64,000 bases of DNA from the NCBI GenBank assembly GCA_965221545.1, contig OZ244901.1, forward strand, positions 2,666,001 through 2,730,000. The letters run 5' to 3'. The notes under the pieces are model-generated. The model was not told where the DNA came from and ran no database searches. It saw only the letters and a program-made list of their open reading frames with translations. This DNA is from JAJEFO01 sp022819605. Lineage in GTDB: Bacteria > Pseudomonadota > Alphaproteobacteria > Rhodobacterales > Rhodobacteraceae. Positions 17,446-25,855 of the stretch are shown here, one piece after another (the first letter of the stretch is position 1; each line of letters opens with the position of its first letter). A program made the translations under genes and the position numbers.

Positions 17446-18233
17446 CGAGCATCCTCCCCAAGCAAGAGGCGGCGAAGATGGACCGGCGCGACCTCGCGGC
17501 GATACCATCCCGAGGCGATTGGATCGTCCGGTGGATCCAGCCCCTCGGTCGCGGCAGAAAGCGCGGCCGCGATGCCTGCATGATCAAGGCTGACCCCTTC
17601 AAGCGCGTTCTCCACCGCCCGGACCCGCACCGGCGTTGGCGCCATCGCGCCATAGGCAATGCGAACGCCCGACAATCGGCCCGCGCTTCGGGTGAGATGC
17701 GCGGCCATCGACATCACCGAAACACCTTTGGGCTTGACCCGGGAGACCTTTCTGAACCGGAATTCATCACCCTGCGGGCGACGGATAAGCAGCGATCGAA
17801 CGACGCCGTTTCGGCGGGCCAGAAAGTCCTCAAGGCTCAATTCCTCGCCGCTGACCATCCGGACAACGGCGTCAAGTGCCAGCAGTGCAACCGCCATATC
17901 ACCATAAGGATGAGGCGCCATCAGGTTCCCGCCCACGCTTGCCATGTTGCGGATGGCGGGGCCGCCCACGGCACGGGCAGCCGAAGACAGGAATTCCAGA
18001 TCTCGCGATGCCATGATCGCTGCCATCGTGACGCCTGCACCGACCTCCAGGCGATCGCCTTCAGCCCGAATTTCGGACAGCGAAGCATCCGTCGTCCGCA
18101 CGATGCGATTGAACCGACGGTCACCATAGTTGACCCGGTTCATGATCAAGGTCCCGCCGCCCAGAAATCGGGCTTGATCGTCCATCGCGCTGGCAGCTTC
18201 GCCAACGGTCGGGTACGTCTGGACGTCAAGCAT
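17442..18233 (-). CDS. FAD-binding subunit of molybdenum hydroxylase (CoxM-like)
   Basis: FAD subunit of 263 residues. FLGGGTLIMNRVNYG corresponds to the FAD-binding AGGHSL-type motif and VGGPAIRNMASVGGNLM to the second FAD motif (TxGG) of CoxM/XdhB. Start ATG 18233 overlaps the end of the SRPBCC gene by eight bases; the frame continues to 18335 without family-like sequence. It completes the three-part hydroxylase with the downstream Fe-S and split Mo subunits. The order M-S-L then D-E resembles cox operons, though here L is in two genes. Confidence 0.92.
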   Translation of the reverse strand: MLDVQTYPTVGEAASAMDDQARFLGGGTLIMNRVNYGDRRFNRIVRTTDASLSEIRAEGDRLEVGAGVTMAAIMASRDLEFLSSAARAVGGPAIRNMASVGGNLMAPHPYGDMAVALLALDAVVRMVSGEELSLEDFLARRNGVVRSLLIRRPQGDEFRFRKVSRVKPKGVSVMSMAAHLTRSAGRLSGVRIAYGAMAPTPVRVRAVENALEGVSLDHAGIAAALSAATEGLDPPDDPIASGWYRREVAPVHLRRLLLGEDAR

Positions 18234-18672
18234 GACCAATTCCCATGTGGCTCCGCACGGCCTCGAATCCCGCGGCGTAGATGCCTTCGCCGACCAGTTC
18301 CGACAGTTCGCTTGCACGCCCCGAGGGCGTGTCAAAACGGCTTTCCCATTCCCAATAGGTTCGATCCCCGTCCGTCACCGGGAACAGGCGGACGTGGGCG
18401 ACGTAGTTGAAGAGCGGAACAGGCGTGTCGAGCAGGCAGTAGCTGAATGTCTGCTCCAAATCCGAAAGCGTGAGAAGCTGTTCTCGCAGATTGGCACCGT
18501 CCTCGAGGCGGAAGTTCCTTACGCAGCCAACCATGTCCGAAGGATATCCGCGCTCGATATGGCTTTCGGCGACCGCCGGGTGCCAATGGTCGTGACCGTT
18601 GAAGTCGCGAATGACATCCCAGACCGCGTCCACTGGCGCGTCAAGCACGGTGCTCTTCTTGACATGCGGCAT
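18226..18672 (-). CDS. SRPBCC (START/Bet v1-like) protein 1
   Basis: A 148-residue member of the polyketide cyclase/SRPBCC ligand-binding family: VLDAPVDAVWDVIRDFNGHDHWHP is the typical start, followed by RNFRLEDGANLREQLL and WEWESRFD. It is a close relative of the next gene upstream, so the two arose by tandem duplication. Its stop overlaps the FAD subunit by eight bases and its start overlaps its paralogue's stop (TGATG). CoxG proteins of cox operons also belong to the SRPBCC fold; a role in anchoring the hydroxylase or binding its substrate is possible but not shown. Confidence 0.85.
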   Translation of the reverse strand: MPHVKKSTVLDAPVDAVWDVIRDFNGHDHWHPAVAESHIERGYPSDMVGCVRNFRLEDGANLREQLLTLSDLEQTFSYCLLDTPVPLFNYVAHVRLFPVTDGDRTYWEWESRFDTPSGRASELSELVGEGIYAAGFEAVRSHMGIGHA

Positions 18673-19112
18673 CAGCCACCTCCGAACTGGCGCTTGAGCG
18701 CGTCAAAACCGGCCTGGAAAACGTCCGTGCCAATCATGGTTACCAGTTCGTCTTCGCCGCTCGGGTCGCATGAAAACTCCGCCGTCCATTCGATGAAGGT
18801 CCGGTCGCCCTCGGTCACGGGCGTCAGCCTGAGCGTGGCCACATAGTCTTCGAGCGGCATCGGACTTTCGAGGATCGAGTAGGTCACGAACATGTCGTAG
18901 TCCGACAGACCCAGCAGCTGTTCGCGGATATTGTCTCCGTTTTGCAGGTTGAAGTTCCGAATGCACCCGACCTTGTCCGCCGGAAGCGCCTCTTCAATCC
19001 TGCTTTCGCGGATCAAGGGGTGCCAACGCGGAAGGTCGTTGAATCCGCGGATGCGGTCCCACACGCGACCCGGCGGAGCGGGAATGACGGACGAAGCGTA
19101 GACACGGGCCAT
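18672..19112 (-). CDS. SRPBCC (START/Bet v1-like) protein 2
   Basis: A 146-residue paralogue of the neighbouring SRPBCC protein. Shared blocks include PPGRVWDRIRGFNDLPRWHP, DKVGCIRNFNLQNGDNIREQ and TFIEWTAEF. The two proteins could form a heterodimer or bind different intermediates. It starts one base after the flotillin stop and ends by overlapping the second SRPBCC gene, so all are translated from one message. No catalytic residues can be assigned by eye. Confidence 0.85.
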   Translation of the reverse strand: MARVYASSVIPAPPGRVWDRIRGFNDLPRWHPLIRESRIEEALPADKVGCIRNFNLQNGDNIREQLLGLSDYDMFVTYSILESPMPLEDYVATLRLTPVTEGDRTFIEWTAEFSCDPSGEDELVTMIGTDVFQAGFDALKRQFGGG

Positions 19113-19113
19113 C

Positions 19114-22044
19114 TCAGGACTTCGCCTCCCCGTCCCTGTTCTTCTTCTCCTCCTCTTCGGCTTTCGTTGCGGCCCTGACCTTCTGGCTCTCGCTCATCGC
19201 GCGCGCCATGTTGCTGGCATCCTGGAAAATCGCAGATCTCGCCAGGTTTGAGCCGTCAATTCCGATGTCGTTCATCAGGCTGTCGATCATGGGCCCCTGA
19301 ACACGATAGCGAAGCGCGGAATTGATGACCTCGTCGGTCGGGCTTGGCGCACCACCCCCGCCGCCGCCGCCGTCGGAACCGCCGTCCGCCCAGTTGAGCC
19401 CGGTCGTGCCGCCACCGCCAAGCTGCATGATCTTGATCTCGTCGATCTTCTCAAGCGGCTTGACCTGCGCTGCAATGATGCCTTCGAGCCGCTCCAGCAT
19501 GTTGCGCTTGAAGAGCGATGCGCGGGCTTCGTCGGTAAGGATGTTCTCGGCCTCGTTGATAAGCCGCTGGGCCTCGGCGCGGACAGCCGAGACAACTTCC
19601 TCTGCATGCGCGGCGAGCTTGGCGCGTTCGGCCTCCCTTTCGGCGGCGGTAACGCCAACCTGCTTGTCGCGCGACGCCTCCTCAAGCGCGGAAGCCGTAT
19701 CGACCTTGGCCGCAGCTTCGGCTGCACGGGCGCGCGCTGCATCGGCCTCGATTGCCGCGGCGCTTTCGTCGAGCGACTTGCCGTAGAGTGCAATCGCCTT
19801 CTCCATCGCCGCTTCTTCGACCGCCCTTTCACGCTCGATTTCCAATTGGCGACGCTTCTTCTGATGTGCAATTCGCGCATCATCAAGCTCGTCCTCGGAC
19901 TGGATCTGCACTCGTTCGACGATCTCTTTTGCAGCGATCTCGGCTTCGCGCAGCGCCTTTGTCCGTTCAACTTCGAGGTGCTCCAACGCTTTGCGGCGCT
20001 CGATGTTTGCGGCCTCGATTGCGCGCTCTTTCTCGATCTCCGCGGCTCGGGTCCTGGCTTCTTCCTCGATGCGGGCTGCATTGATCGTCTCCTGAGCGGC
20101 GATGTTGGCTTCGTCGACCGCCCGGTTGCGAGCAATTTCGCGCTCCCGCATGTCCTGCTCGTAGGCAATGCGCTCGGCAGCGAGCTTCTTTTCCTTGGCG
20201 ATTCGCGCTGCTTCGACCGCTTCGGCTCTCAACTGTTCGCGGACCTCCGTATCTTCATCGGCCTCAATCCGTTCGAATGCGACCAGCCTTTCCTGCGCAA
20301 TGCGAGCCTTTTCGACGGCCTCGCGCGACTCGATCTCGGCCTCTTCAAGCATCTTGTTGCGCTCGATCTCCAAGCTCCGGGTCTCGCGTTCCGAGGCAAT
20401 GCGTTCAGCCGCGACCTTCTTCTCTTGCGCAATGCGCGCAGCCTCGACCGCTTCCGCCTTCAATAGATCTCGTTCTTCGGTCTTTTCGTCCGCCTCGATG
20501 CGCTCGAAGGCCAGCAGGCGCTCTTGCGCGATGCGGGCCTTTTCGACGGCCTCGCGCGCATCGATCTCGGCCTGGTCGACCGCCCGATTGCGCTCGATTT
20601 CCAGGCTGCGGGTCTCCCTGTCAGAGGATATGCGGGCCGACGCCACGGCCTTTTCCTGCATGATCCGCAGCTTTTCGGTCGCTTCACGCTGAGCGATTTC
20701 GGCTTCGCTGATGGCCAGGTCGCGGGCAACTTCGCGCTCGCGCGTGGTTTGCTCATACTCGATCCGGGCCTCGGTCACGGCCTTTTCCTGTGCGATGCGG
20801 GCGCGCTCCACGTTTTCGCGGGCGGTGATGCCTTCTGCATCGATGGTCTGCTGACGCTCGATCTCCTTTGACTGGGTTTCGCGCTCTTTCGCGATGCGCG
20901 CCTCTTCCAGGGCCTTTTCCTGGGCGATACGGGCCTTTTCGATCGCCTCGCGCGCTGCAATTTCCGCAGCGTCGGTCCGCTGCCGCGTCTTGATCCGTTC
21001 CTCGGTGAGCGTCCTTTCCTGCGCGATCCGCGCCCTCTCAACGGATTCACGGGTCGAGATGTCCGCTTCATCGACGACTTTCTGCGACTCGATTTCGCGT
21101 TGCCTGACTTCACGTTCGGACGCGATGCGCACCTCGGAAATCTGGCGCTCGTTTTCGATCCGGGCAGTTTCAATGGCTTCGCGCGAAAGAAGCGTCGCCT
21201 GTTCGGCGTCCTTTTCCCGCTCGGAACGTTCCCGCGCCAGTTCTGCGCGTTGCTGCGCGCGCCGGAATTCAACCTCCCGCTCCTGGTCAAGACGGGCTTC
21301 TTCGGACTCGCGCTCAATGTCCAGCGCCTGTTTCTCAGCCTCGAGATTGCGCGCGCGAATCTTGATCATCGCATCCTGCTCGATGTCATTGCGCAGTTTG
21401 CGGCGTTGCTCGACAGCCTCGATGACGGCAGTCAAGCCTTCCGCATCGAACTTGTTGGACGGGTTGAAATACTGAATGTCGGTCTGGTCGATGTCCGTCG
21501 CCGCGACGCTTTCCAGTTCCAGTCCGTTCTTGTCGAGTCCCTCCTGCGCCATTTCCTTGACGCGGGCGACGTACTCGTTGCGGTTTTCATGCACCTCCTC
21601 GAGCGTCATCTGTGACGCAACGGTACGCAGTGCCGAAATGAACTTGCCCGACAAGAGCGAATGGATGCGCTCGGGTTCCAGTGTCCGCCGGCCGAGGGTT
21701 GAGGCGGCTAGCGAAACCGCCTCCCTGGTCTGGTTCACCCGAACGTAGAATTCCGCGTCCACGTCGATGCGCATCCGATCACGGGTGATCAGCGCTTCGT
21801 CCTTCTCGCGGGTCACCGCAAGTTGCAGGGAATTCATGCTTACTGGCGTGATGTCGTGAATGATCGGCCAGACGAATGCGCCACCGTTGATGACGACCTT
21901 TTCGCCAAGAAAACCCGTACGCACGAATGCGACTTCCTTGGTCGAGCGGCGGTAAAGCCAATACATCACCCAGTAGACAACAAAGATGACGATGACGGCC
22001 GCGATGAGCCAAAGGATCAGTTGTCCTAACAGTTCGCCAGTCAT
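19114..22044 (-). CDS. Giant flotillin-like SPFH protein with expanded coiled coil
   Basis: A 976-residue flotillin/band-7 protein, much longer than the usual 450-700. Residues 8-30 are one N-terminal membrane segment, followed by an SPFH domain to about residue 200 (FLGEKVVINGGAFVWPIIHD). Residues about 210-830 are an almost uninterrupted charged coiled coil; between residues 292 and about 660 it is built of 44- and 33-residue repeats headed by EKARIAQE-like octads. A glycine-rich linker (near 870-895) and a short C-terminal segment follow. Start ATG has GGGAGG five bases upstream. It lies directly before the hydroxylase genes and so may scaffold that complex at the membrane. That role is inference. 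Confidence 0.9.
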   Translation of the reverse strand: MTGELLGQLILWLIAAVIVIFVVYWVMYWLYRRSTKEVAFVRTGFLGEKVVINGGAFVWPIIHDITPVSMNSLQLAVTREKDEALITRDRMRIDVDAEFYVRVNQTREAVSLAASTLGRRTLEPERIHSLLSGKFISALRTVASQMTLEEVHENRNEYVARVKEMAQEGLDKNGLELESVAATDIDQTDIQYFNPSNKFDAEGLTAVIEAVEQRRKLRNDIEQDAMIKIRARNLEAEKQALDIERESEEARLDQEREVEFRRAQQRAELARERSEREKDAEQATLLSREAIETARIENERQISEVRIASEREVRQREIESQKVVDEADISTRESVERARIAQERTLTEERIKTRQRTDAAEIAAREAIEKARIAQEKALEEARIAKERETQSKEIERQQTIDAEGITARENVERARIAQEKAVTEARIEYEQTTREREVARDLAISEAEIAQREATEKLRIMQEKAVASARISSDRETRSLEIERNRAVDQAEIDAREAVEKARIAQERLLAFERIEADEKTEERDLLKAEAVEAARIAQEKKVAAERIASERETRSLEIERNKMLEEAEIESREAVEKARIAQERLVAFERIEADEDTEVREQLRAEAVEAARIAKEKKLAAERIAYEQDMREREIARNRAVDEANIAAQETINAARIEEEARTRAAEIEKERAIEAANIERRKALEHLEVERTKALREAEIAAKEIVERVQIQSEDELDDARIAHQKKRRQLEIERERAVEEAAMEKAIALYGKSLDESAAAIEADAARARAAEAAAKVDTASALEEASRDKQVGVTAAEREAERAKLAAHAEEVVSAVRAEAQRLINEAENILTDEARASLFKRNMLERLEGIIAAQVKPLEKIDEIKIMQLGGGGTTGLNWADGGSDGGGGGGGAPSPTDEVINSALRYRVQGPMIDSLMNDIGIDGSNLARSAIFQDASNMARAMSESQKVRAATKAEEEEKKNRDGEAKS
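20050..21171 (-). repeat. In-frame 132- and 99-bp coding repeats of the flotillin coiled coil
   Basis: Ten successive units begin at flotillin residues 292, 336, 369, 413, 457, 501, 534, 578, 611 and 655. The spacings are 44, 33, 44, 44, 44, 33, 44, 33 and 44 residues, all multiples of 11. Unit heads read ETARIENE, ERARIAQE, EKARIAQE, ERARIAQE, EKLRIMQE and so on. An 11-residue (hendecad) period is typical of right-handed or straight coiled coils. The copies have diverged in DNA sequence, so the expansion is not recent. Confidence 0.85.
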
Positions 22045-22063
22045 GTGAGCCTCCCTTTCGGCC

Positions 22064-22888
22064 TTAGAGGTCGATCTCCTTGAATTTCTTCGTCTGTTCC
22101 GTCAGCGCGACTTCCGTCGGCAGGCGCTCCATCGAAGAGGCGCCGTAAAATCCGTGACAATTCTCGGTGTTCTTCAGGACGAAAGCCGCGTCCTCGGGCA
22201 TTGCTACCGGTCCGCCGTGAACCAGCACAAGGACATCAGGATTCACTTCAAGTGCAGCAGCAGCCCATTCGTCGGTCAGGGCCGGGGCATCGGCCAGTGC
22301 CACTCCAGTCTCCGCCCCGATTGAGCCTCCGGTCGTCAATCCAAGATGCACGACAATGATGTCGGCACCCGCCGCCGCCATGTTGCGCGCATCATCGGCC
22401 GAGAACACATAGGGTGTCGTCAGCATGTCGCGATCAGCGGCCATGCGGATCAACTCGACTTCGTGGCCGTAACCCATGCCGGTCTCTTCCAAATTGAGCC
22501 GGAAGGTTCCGTCGATCAGCCCGACGGTCGGAAAATTCTGGACACCCGCGAACCCCGCGGACTTGACCTCGTCCAGGAACGCGCCCATCAGCCGGAATGG
22601 ATCGGTCGCGCAGACCCCGGCGAGCACCGGCGTATTCTTGACTACCGGCAGAACTTCGCCCGCCATCTCCATCACCACGCCGTTCGCGTCGCCATAAGGC
22701 ATCAGCCCGGCCAGCGAACCGCGGCCGGCCATCCGGTAGCGCCCGGAATTGTAGATGACGATCAAGTCGATGCCGCCAGCTTCCTCGCACTTGGCAGAAA
22801 GCCCGGTCCCGGCACCACCGCCGATGATCGGCTCGCCGCGATCTCGCATCGCGCGGAACTTGCTCATCATGTCGCTGCGATCAAACAC
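22064..22888 (-). CDS. PEP-hydrolase-family TIM-barrel protein (Tm-1 C-domain homologue)
   Basis: A 274-residue TIM-barrel protein of the phosphoenolpyruvate hydrolase-like family. Features seen: PIIGGGAGTGLSAKCEEAGG near the start, IYNSGRYRMAGRGSLAGLM, VQNFPTVGLIDG and HLGLTTGGSIG. In plant Tm-1 this barrel is the C-terminal domain of the same polypeptide whose N-terminal domain is UPF0261; here it is the gene immediately after a UPF0261 fusion, five bases downstream. Start GTG 22888 has AAGGA overlapping the upstream stop; an ATG at 22870 is an alternative. The reaction is not established for the family. Confidence 0.88.
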   Translation of the reverse strand: MFDRSDMMSKFRAMRDRGEPIIGGGAGTGLSAKCEEAGGIDLIVIYNSGRYRMAGRGSLAGLMPYGDANGVVMEMAGEVLPVVKNTPVLAGVCATDPFRLMGAFLDEVKSAGFAGVQNFPTVGLIDGTFRLNLEETGMGYGHEVELIRMAADRDMLTTPYVFSADDARNMAAAGADIIVVHLGLTTGGSIGAETGVALADAPALTDEWAAAALEVNPDVLVLVHGGPVAMPEDAAFVLKNTENCHGFYGASSMERLPTEVALTEQTKKFKEIDL

Positions 22889-22893
22889 GCTGC

Positions 22894-25059
22894 CTATCCT
22901 TGTGCGGCAACACGGGGAACCTCTCCGTGCAGATCTCGGAACTCGGCGACCACCAAGGCCGCGAAATCGGAGTCGTTGATGTTGTGGGGCACGCGAAGCA
23001 GATGTCGCGAACTGGTTTGTCGGACGGCATCCTCCAAGGCGTTGAAGAGCGCGGCATCGGCGGCAGGGTCATGAAACGGCTGCCCGGGTGCGGACAGCGC
23101 CGAAACGCCGCCCTCGGGCAGGAAGAAGCGAACCGGACCCGTCATTCGGTTCAGTTTCGCACCGATCCAGCGACCTATCTGGTCGCATTCGTCCGGCGTA
23201 GTGCGCATCAAGGTAACTTGCGGATTGTGCTGGTAGAATTTCCGGTCGCGATAGCGCTCGGGCACCGTTTCCGGACTGTCGAAATTCGCCATGTCCAGTG
23301 CGCCGCATGCGCCGATATAGGGCAAGCCCGCTTCGATCGATGCTTCAAAGCGGGTCTCGTCGGCGGGAAAGACGCCGCCCGCAAACATGTCGCAGACCTC
23401 GGTTGTCGTCAAATCCAGGACGCCGGACAGCTTGCCCGATGCCAGCAGGTTTTCCATGGCCTTTCCGCCAGTGCCGGTCGCGTGAAAGACCAGGCAATCG
23501 TATTCCGGCTGAAGCGCGGCCGAAACCTGCTGGACGCACGGCGTTGTTACCCCGAACATTGTCAGGCCAAGAGCCGGCTTCAGTTCCGCCTCGGGCGTCG
23601 CATCACGCCTGCCAGCGACCATGCCCGCCAGCGCCCGGGCACCATTGGCAAGCACTTCGCGGGTAATGACGTTAAGACCCTGCACGTCGGCGACCGCATT
23701 CAGCAGCAACATGTCTGTAGCCCCGACATACTGGCTGGTGTTCCCCGAGGCGACGGTCGAGACCACGACCTTCGGCACCCCAACCGGAAGCGCCCGAATT
23801 GCCGGGCTGACCAGCGACGTCCCGCCGGAACCGCCCGCAGAAATGATCCCCCCTATCCCATCCTGCCGCGCAATCCACCGCTCAAAGGCAAGGGCCATCC
23901 CTGACACCGCAGTGCCGCGATCGCCAGTAAAGACCCCGGCGACGCCTCGCGGGTGAAACGCCGCGATTGCATGCGGCGGTATCTCCGCTCCGGATGGCTT
24001 GCCGGAAGTTGAGAGGTCGACGAGGATCGCATCAATCCCCTCGTCCTTCAGCACGTCTTGGATGAATCTCAACTCTTCGGACTTGGTATCCAAAGTGCCT
24101 GCGACGAGCACCTGGCCCGACCGGCCGGACGGTCGCGCCTGTGAAAGCGGCTTGATCTGCTCGGCTTCGCGTGTGGTCGGCGTAACGGTACGCGCTGCAC
24201 CTTCGATGACATGCACCGGGGCGGGGCGCGACCAGCGTGTCGGGATACTGGGATTGGAGTTGTAGACCTTCGCCAAGGCGACGGGCGCGTCCTGCGCATC
24301 GCGCTCTTCTGTGCGCGCTGTCGGTTCGGGTGTCTCATCATGCGCATGGCGACCGACCCCCAGCAGTGCCTGCTGCAGGTCGCGGTCGCCCGCCAGGCGG
24401 GCTGAGTCCATCACGCGGTTGATCCGTCCGTTGACCATGATGGCGACGTCGGATGCAACTGCACATGCGACGCCGATGTTCTGCTCGATCATCAGGACGT
24501 CGATGCCGCCCTCTTCCCCGAGGCGGATGAGCATGCTCTCGAGCTGCTGGACGATGACCGGAGCAAGCCCTTCGGTCGGTTCGTCCATTACCAGCAGGCG
24601 TGGATTGAGAAGCAGGGCTCGCGCAATGGCTAGCATCTGCTGCTCGCCGCCCGAAAGCTGAGAACCCAGGTTGCTGCGGCGTTCAGCAAGGCGAGGAAAT
24701 GTCCCGTAGATGCGTTCTATGGTCCAGACGCCACCCTGCCCTTCGACGAGTCGAAGGTGTTCGTCTACCGACAGCGAGCGCCAGATTCGCCGACCCTGCG
24801 GCACGTAGCCGATTCCCATGCGCGCAACGTCTGCGGGATTGCGCCCATTGATCGCTTGTCCCTGGAAGGAAATCGTTCCGGATGCGACGGGTTCCAGCCC
24901 CATGATCGCCTTGCAAAGAGTGGTCTTGCCCATCCCGTTGCGTCCAACGACCGAATGAACGCCGGACTGCAGCGTCATGTTCACGCCCTGCAGCGCATGG
25001 CTCTGTCCGTAGTAGACGTTGAGGTCCCTGACCTCGAGGATTGGCGTGCCCTCAGCCAT
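22894..25059 (-). CDS. LivF-type ABC ATPase fused to Tm-1-like (UPF0261) domain
   Basis: A 721-residue fusion. Residues 1 to about 235 are a branched-chain amino acid-type ATPase: Walker A VGRNGMGKTT, signature LSGGEQQMLAIARALL, Walker B LLVMDEPTEGLAP. Residues about 236-315 form a polar linker. Residues about 316-721 are a Tm-1-like ATP-binding (UPF0261) domain starting VLVAGTLDTKSEELRFIQD with GGIISAGGSGGTSL and VSTVASGNTSQYVG. Start ATG 25059 is supported by GGAGG five bases upstream and overlaps livG by eight bases; a GTG at 25065 is possible. It is the fourth ABC component after LivH, LivM and LivG, with no separate livF nearby, so the ATPase half is probably needed for transport. What UPF0261 does is unknown. 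Confidence 0.92.
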   Translation of the reverse strand: MAEGTPILEVRDLNVYYGQSHALQGVNMTLQSGVHSVVGRNGMGKTTLCKAIMGLEPVASGTISFQGQAINGRNPADVARMGIGYVPQGRRIWRSLSVDEHLRLVEGQGGVWTIERIYGTFPRLAERRSNLGSQLSGGEQQMLAIARALLLNPRLLVMDEPTEGLAPVIVQQLESMLIRLGEEGGIDVLMIEQNIGVACAVASDVAIMVNGRINRVMDSARLAGDRDLQQALLGVGRHAHDETPEPTARTEERDAQDAPVALAKVYNSNPSIPTRWSRPAPVHVIEGAARTVTPTTREAEQIKPLSQARPSGRSGQVLVAGTLDTKSEELRFIQDVLKDEGIDAILVDLSTSGKPSGAEIPPHAIAAFHPRGVAGVFTGDRGTAVSGMALAFERWIARQDGIGGIISAGGSGGTSLVSPAIRALPVGVPKVVVSTVASGNTSQYVGATDMLLLNAVADVQGLNVITREVLANGARALAGMVAGRRDATPEAELKPALGLTMFGVTTPCVQQVSAALQPEYDCLVFHATGTGGKAMENLLASGKLSGVLDLTTTEVCDMFAGGVFPADETRFEASIEAGLPYIGACGALDMANFDSPETVPERYRDRKFYQHNPQVTLMRTTPDECDQIGRWIGAKLNRMTGPVRFFLPEGGVSALSAPGQPFHDPAADAALFNALEDAVRQTSSRHLLRVPHNINDSDFAALVVAEFRDLHGEVPRVAAQG

Positions 25060-25855
25060 CTTCACCTCCGAGGTAGAGGGCCTGGACTTCGGGATCGTCC
25101 TCGATTTCAGCAGGGCTGCCTTCCTTGAAGATGCGCCCGTTGTGCATCATCGTGACTGACTCGGCGACCCGCAGGGCGACGTCCATATCATGTTCGATGA
25201 TGATGAACCCCATGTGAGTCGGCAGCCCTACCAGGATTTCGATGAGTTCGGAGCGCTCGGCTGGCGACAGCCCGGCGGCGGGCTCATCGAAGAGGATGAA
25301 CCGGGGCGCACCCGCCAAGGCCATTGCGATTTCGAGCTGCCGCTGCTGGCCATAGGAAAGAGTCGCGACCTGCTCGTCCTTGGCGTCCTCGAGGTGGACC
25401 ACCCGTACAAGGTTCTCCGCGCTCGCCATCAAGGCGTCATCGCGCCCCGGCTGCAAGAATGAAAAACGGCTGCGCGAGACGCCAACGCAGGCCAGGAAAA
25501 TGTTGTCCAGCACGGTGAGGCCGGTGAAGAGCAAGGAGATCTGATAGGTCCGGCGCAGCCCCCTTCGGATGCGTTCATGCGGAGGAAACCGGGTAATGTC
25601 TTCGCCGAAAAAGCGAATCGAGCCTGTGGTGGCAGGAAAGTCCCCCGCTACACAGTTGAAGAGCGTTGTCTTCCCGGCACCGTTTGACCCAAGCACGGCG
25701 CGCCGCTCGCTGGGCCGAACCGTGATGTCGATGTCAATGAGCGCAGCCAATGCCCCGAAGTACTTTGACACGCCCTTCAGTTCCAGCGCGTTGGCCGTCC
25801 CGGTCGCTCCGAGACGTTCGGAAATCGTTGAACCGGCATCGAGAACGGCGTTCAT
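25052..25855 (-). CDS. livG: Branched-chain amino acid-type ABC ATPase
   Basis: LivG-like cytoplasmic ATPase of 267 residues: Walker A GSNGAGKTTLFNC, signature LSYGQQRQLEIAMAL and Walker B FILFDEPAAGLSP. Start ATG 25855 overlaps the livM stop (ATGA). It pairs with the LivF half of the downstream fusion to drive the HAAT-family importer. Liv-type systems carry not only amino acids but also urea, aromatic acids and other small molecules; here the operon context argues for a catabolic substrate. Confidence 0.93.
   Translation of the reverse strand: MNAVLDAGSTISERLGATGTANALELKGVSKYFGALAALIDIDITVRPSERRAVLGSNGAGKTTLFNCVAGDFPATTGSIRFFGEDITRFPPHERIRRGLRRTYQISLLFTGLTVLDNIFLACVGVSRSRFSFLQPGRDDALMASAENLVRVVHLEDAKDEQVATLSYGQQRQLEIAMALAGAPRFILFDEPAAGLSPAERSELIEILVGLPTHMGFIIIEHDMDVALRVAESVTMMHNGRIFKEGSPAEIEDDPEVQALYLGGEDG

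Noticed and set aside
12014..18233. True aerobic CO dehydrogenase operon
   Set aside because: The active-site loop reads AMRGFG, not the AYRCSFR of form I CoxL, so CO oxidation is not supported despite the cox-like gene order.
20050..21171. CRISPR-like or tandem DNA repeats
   Set aside because: The 99- and 132-bp periodicity is in frame with the flotillin coiled coil, and the copies differ in DNA sequence; no spacers are present.
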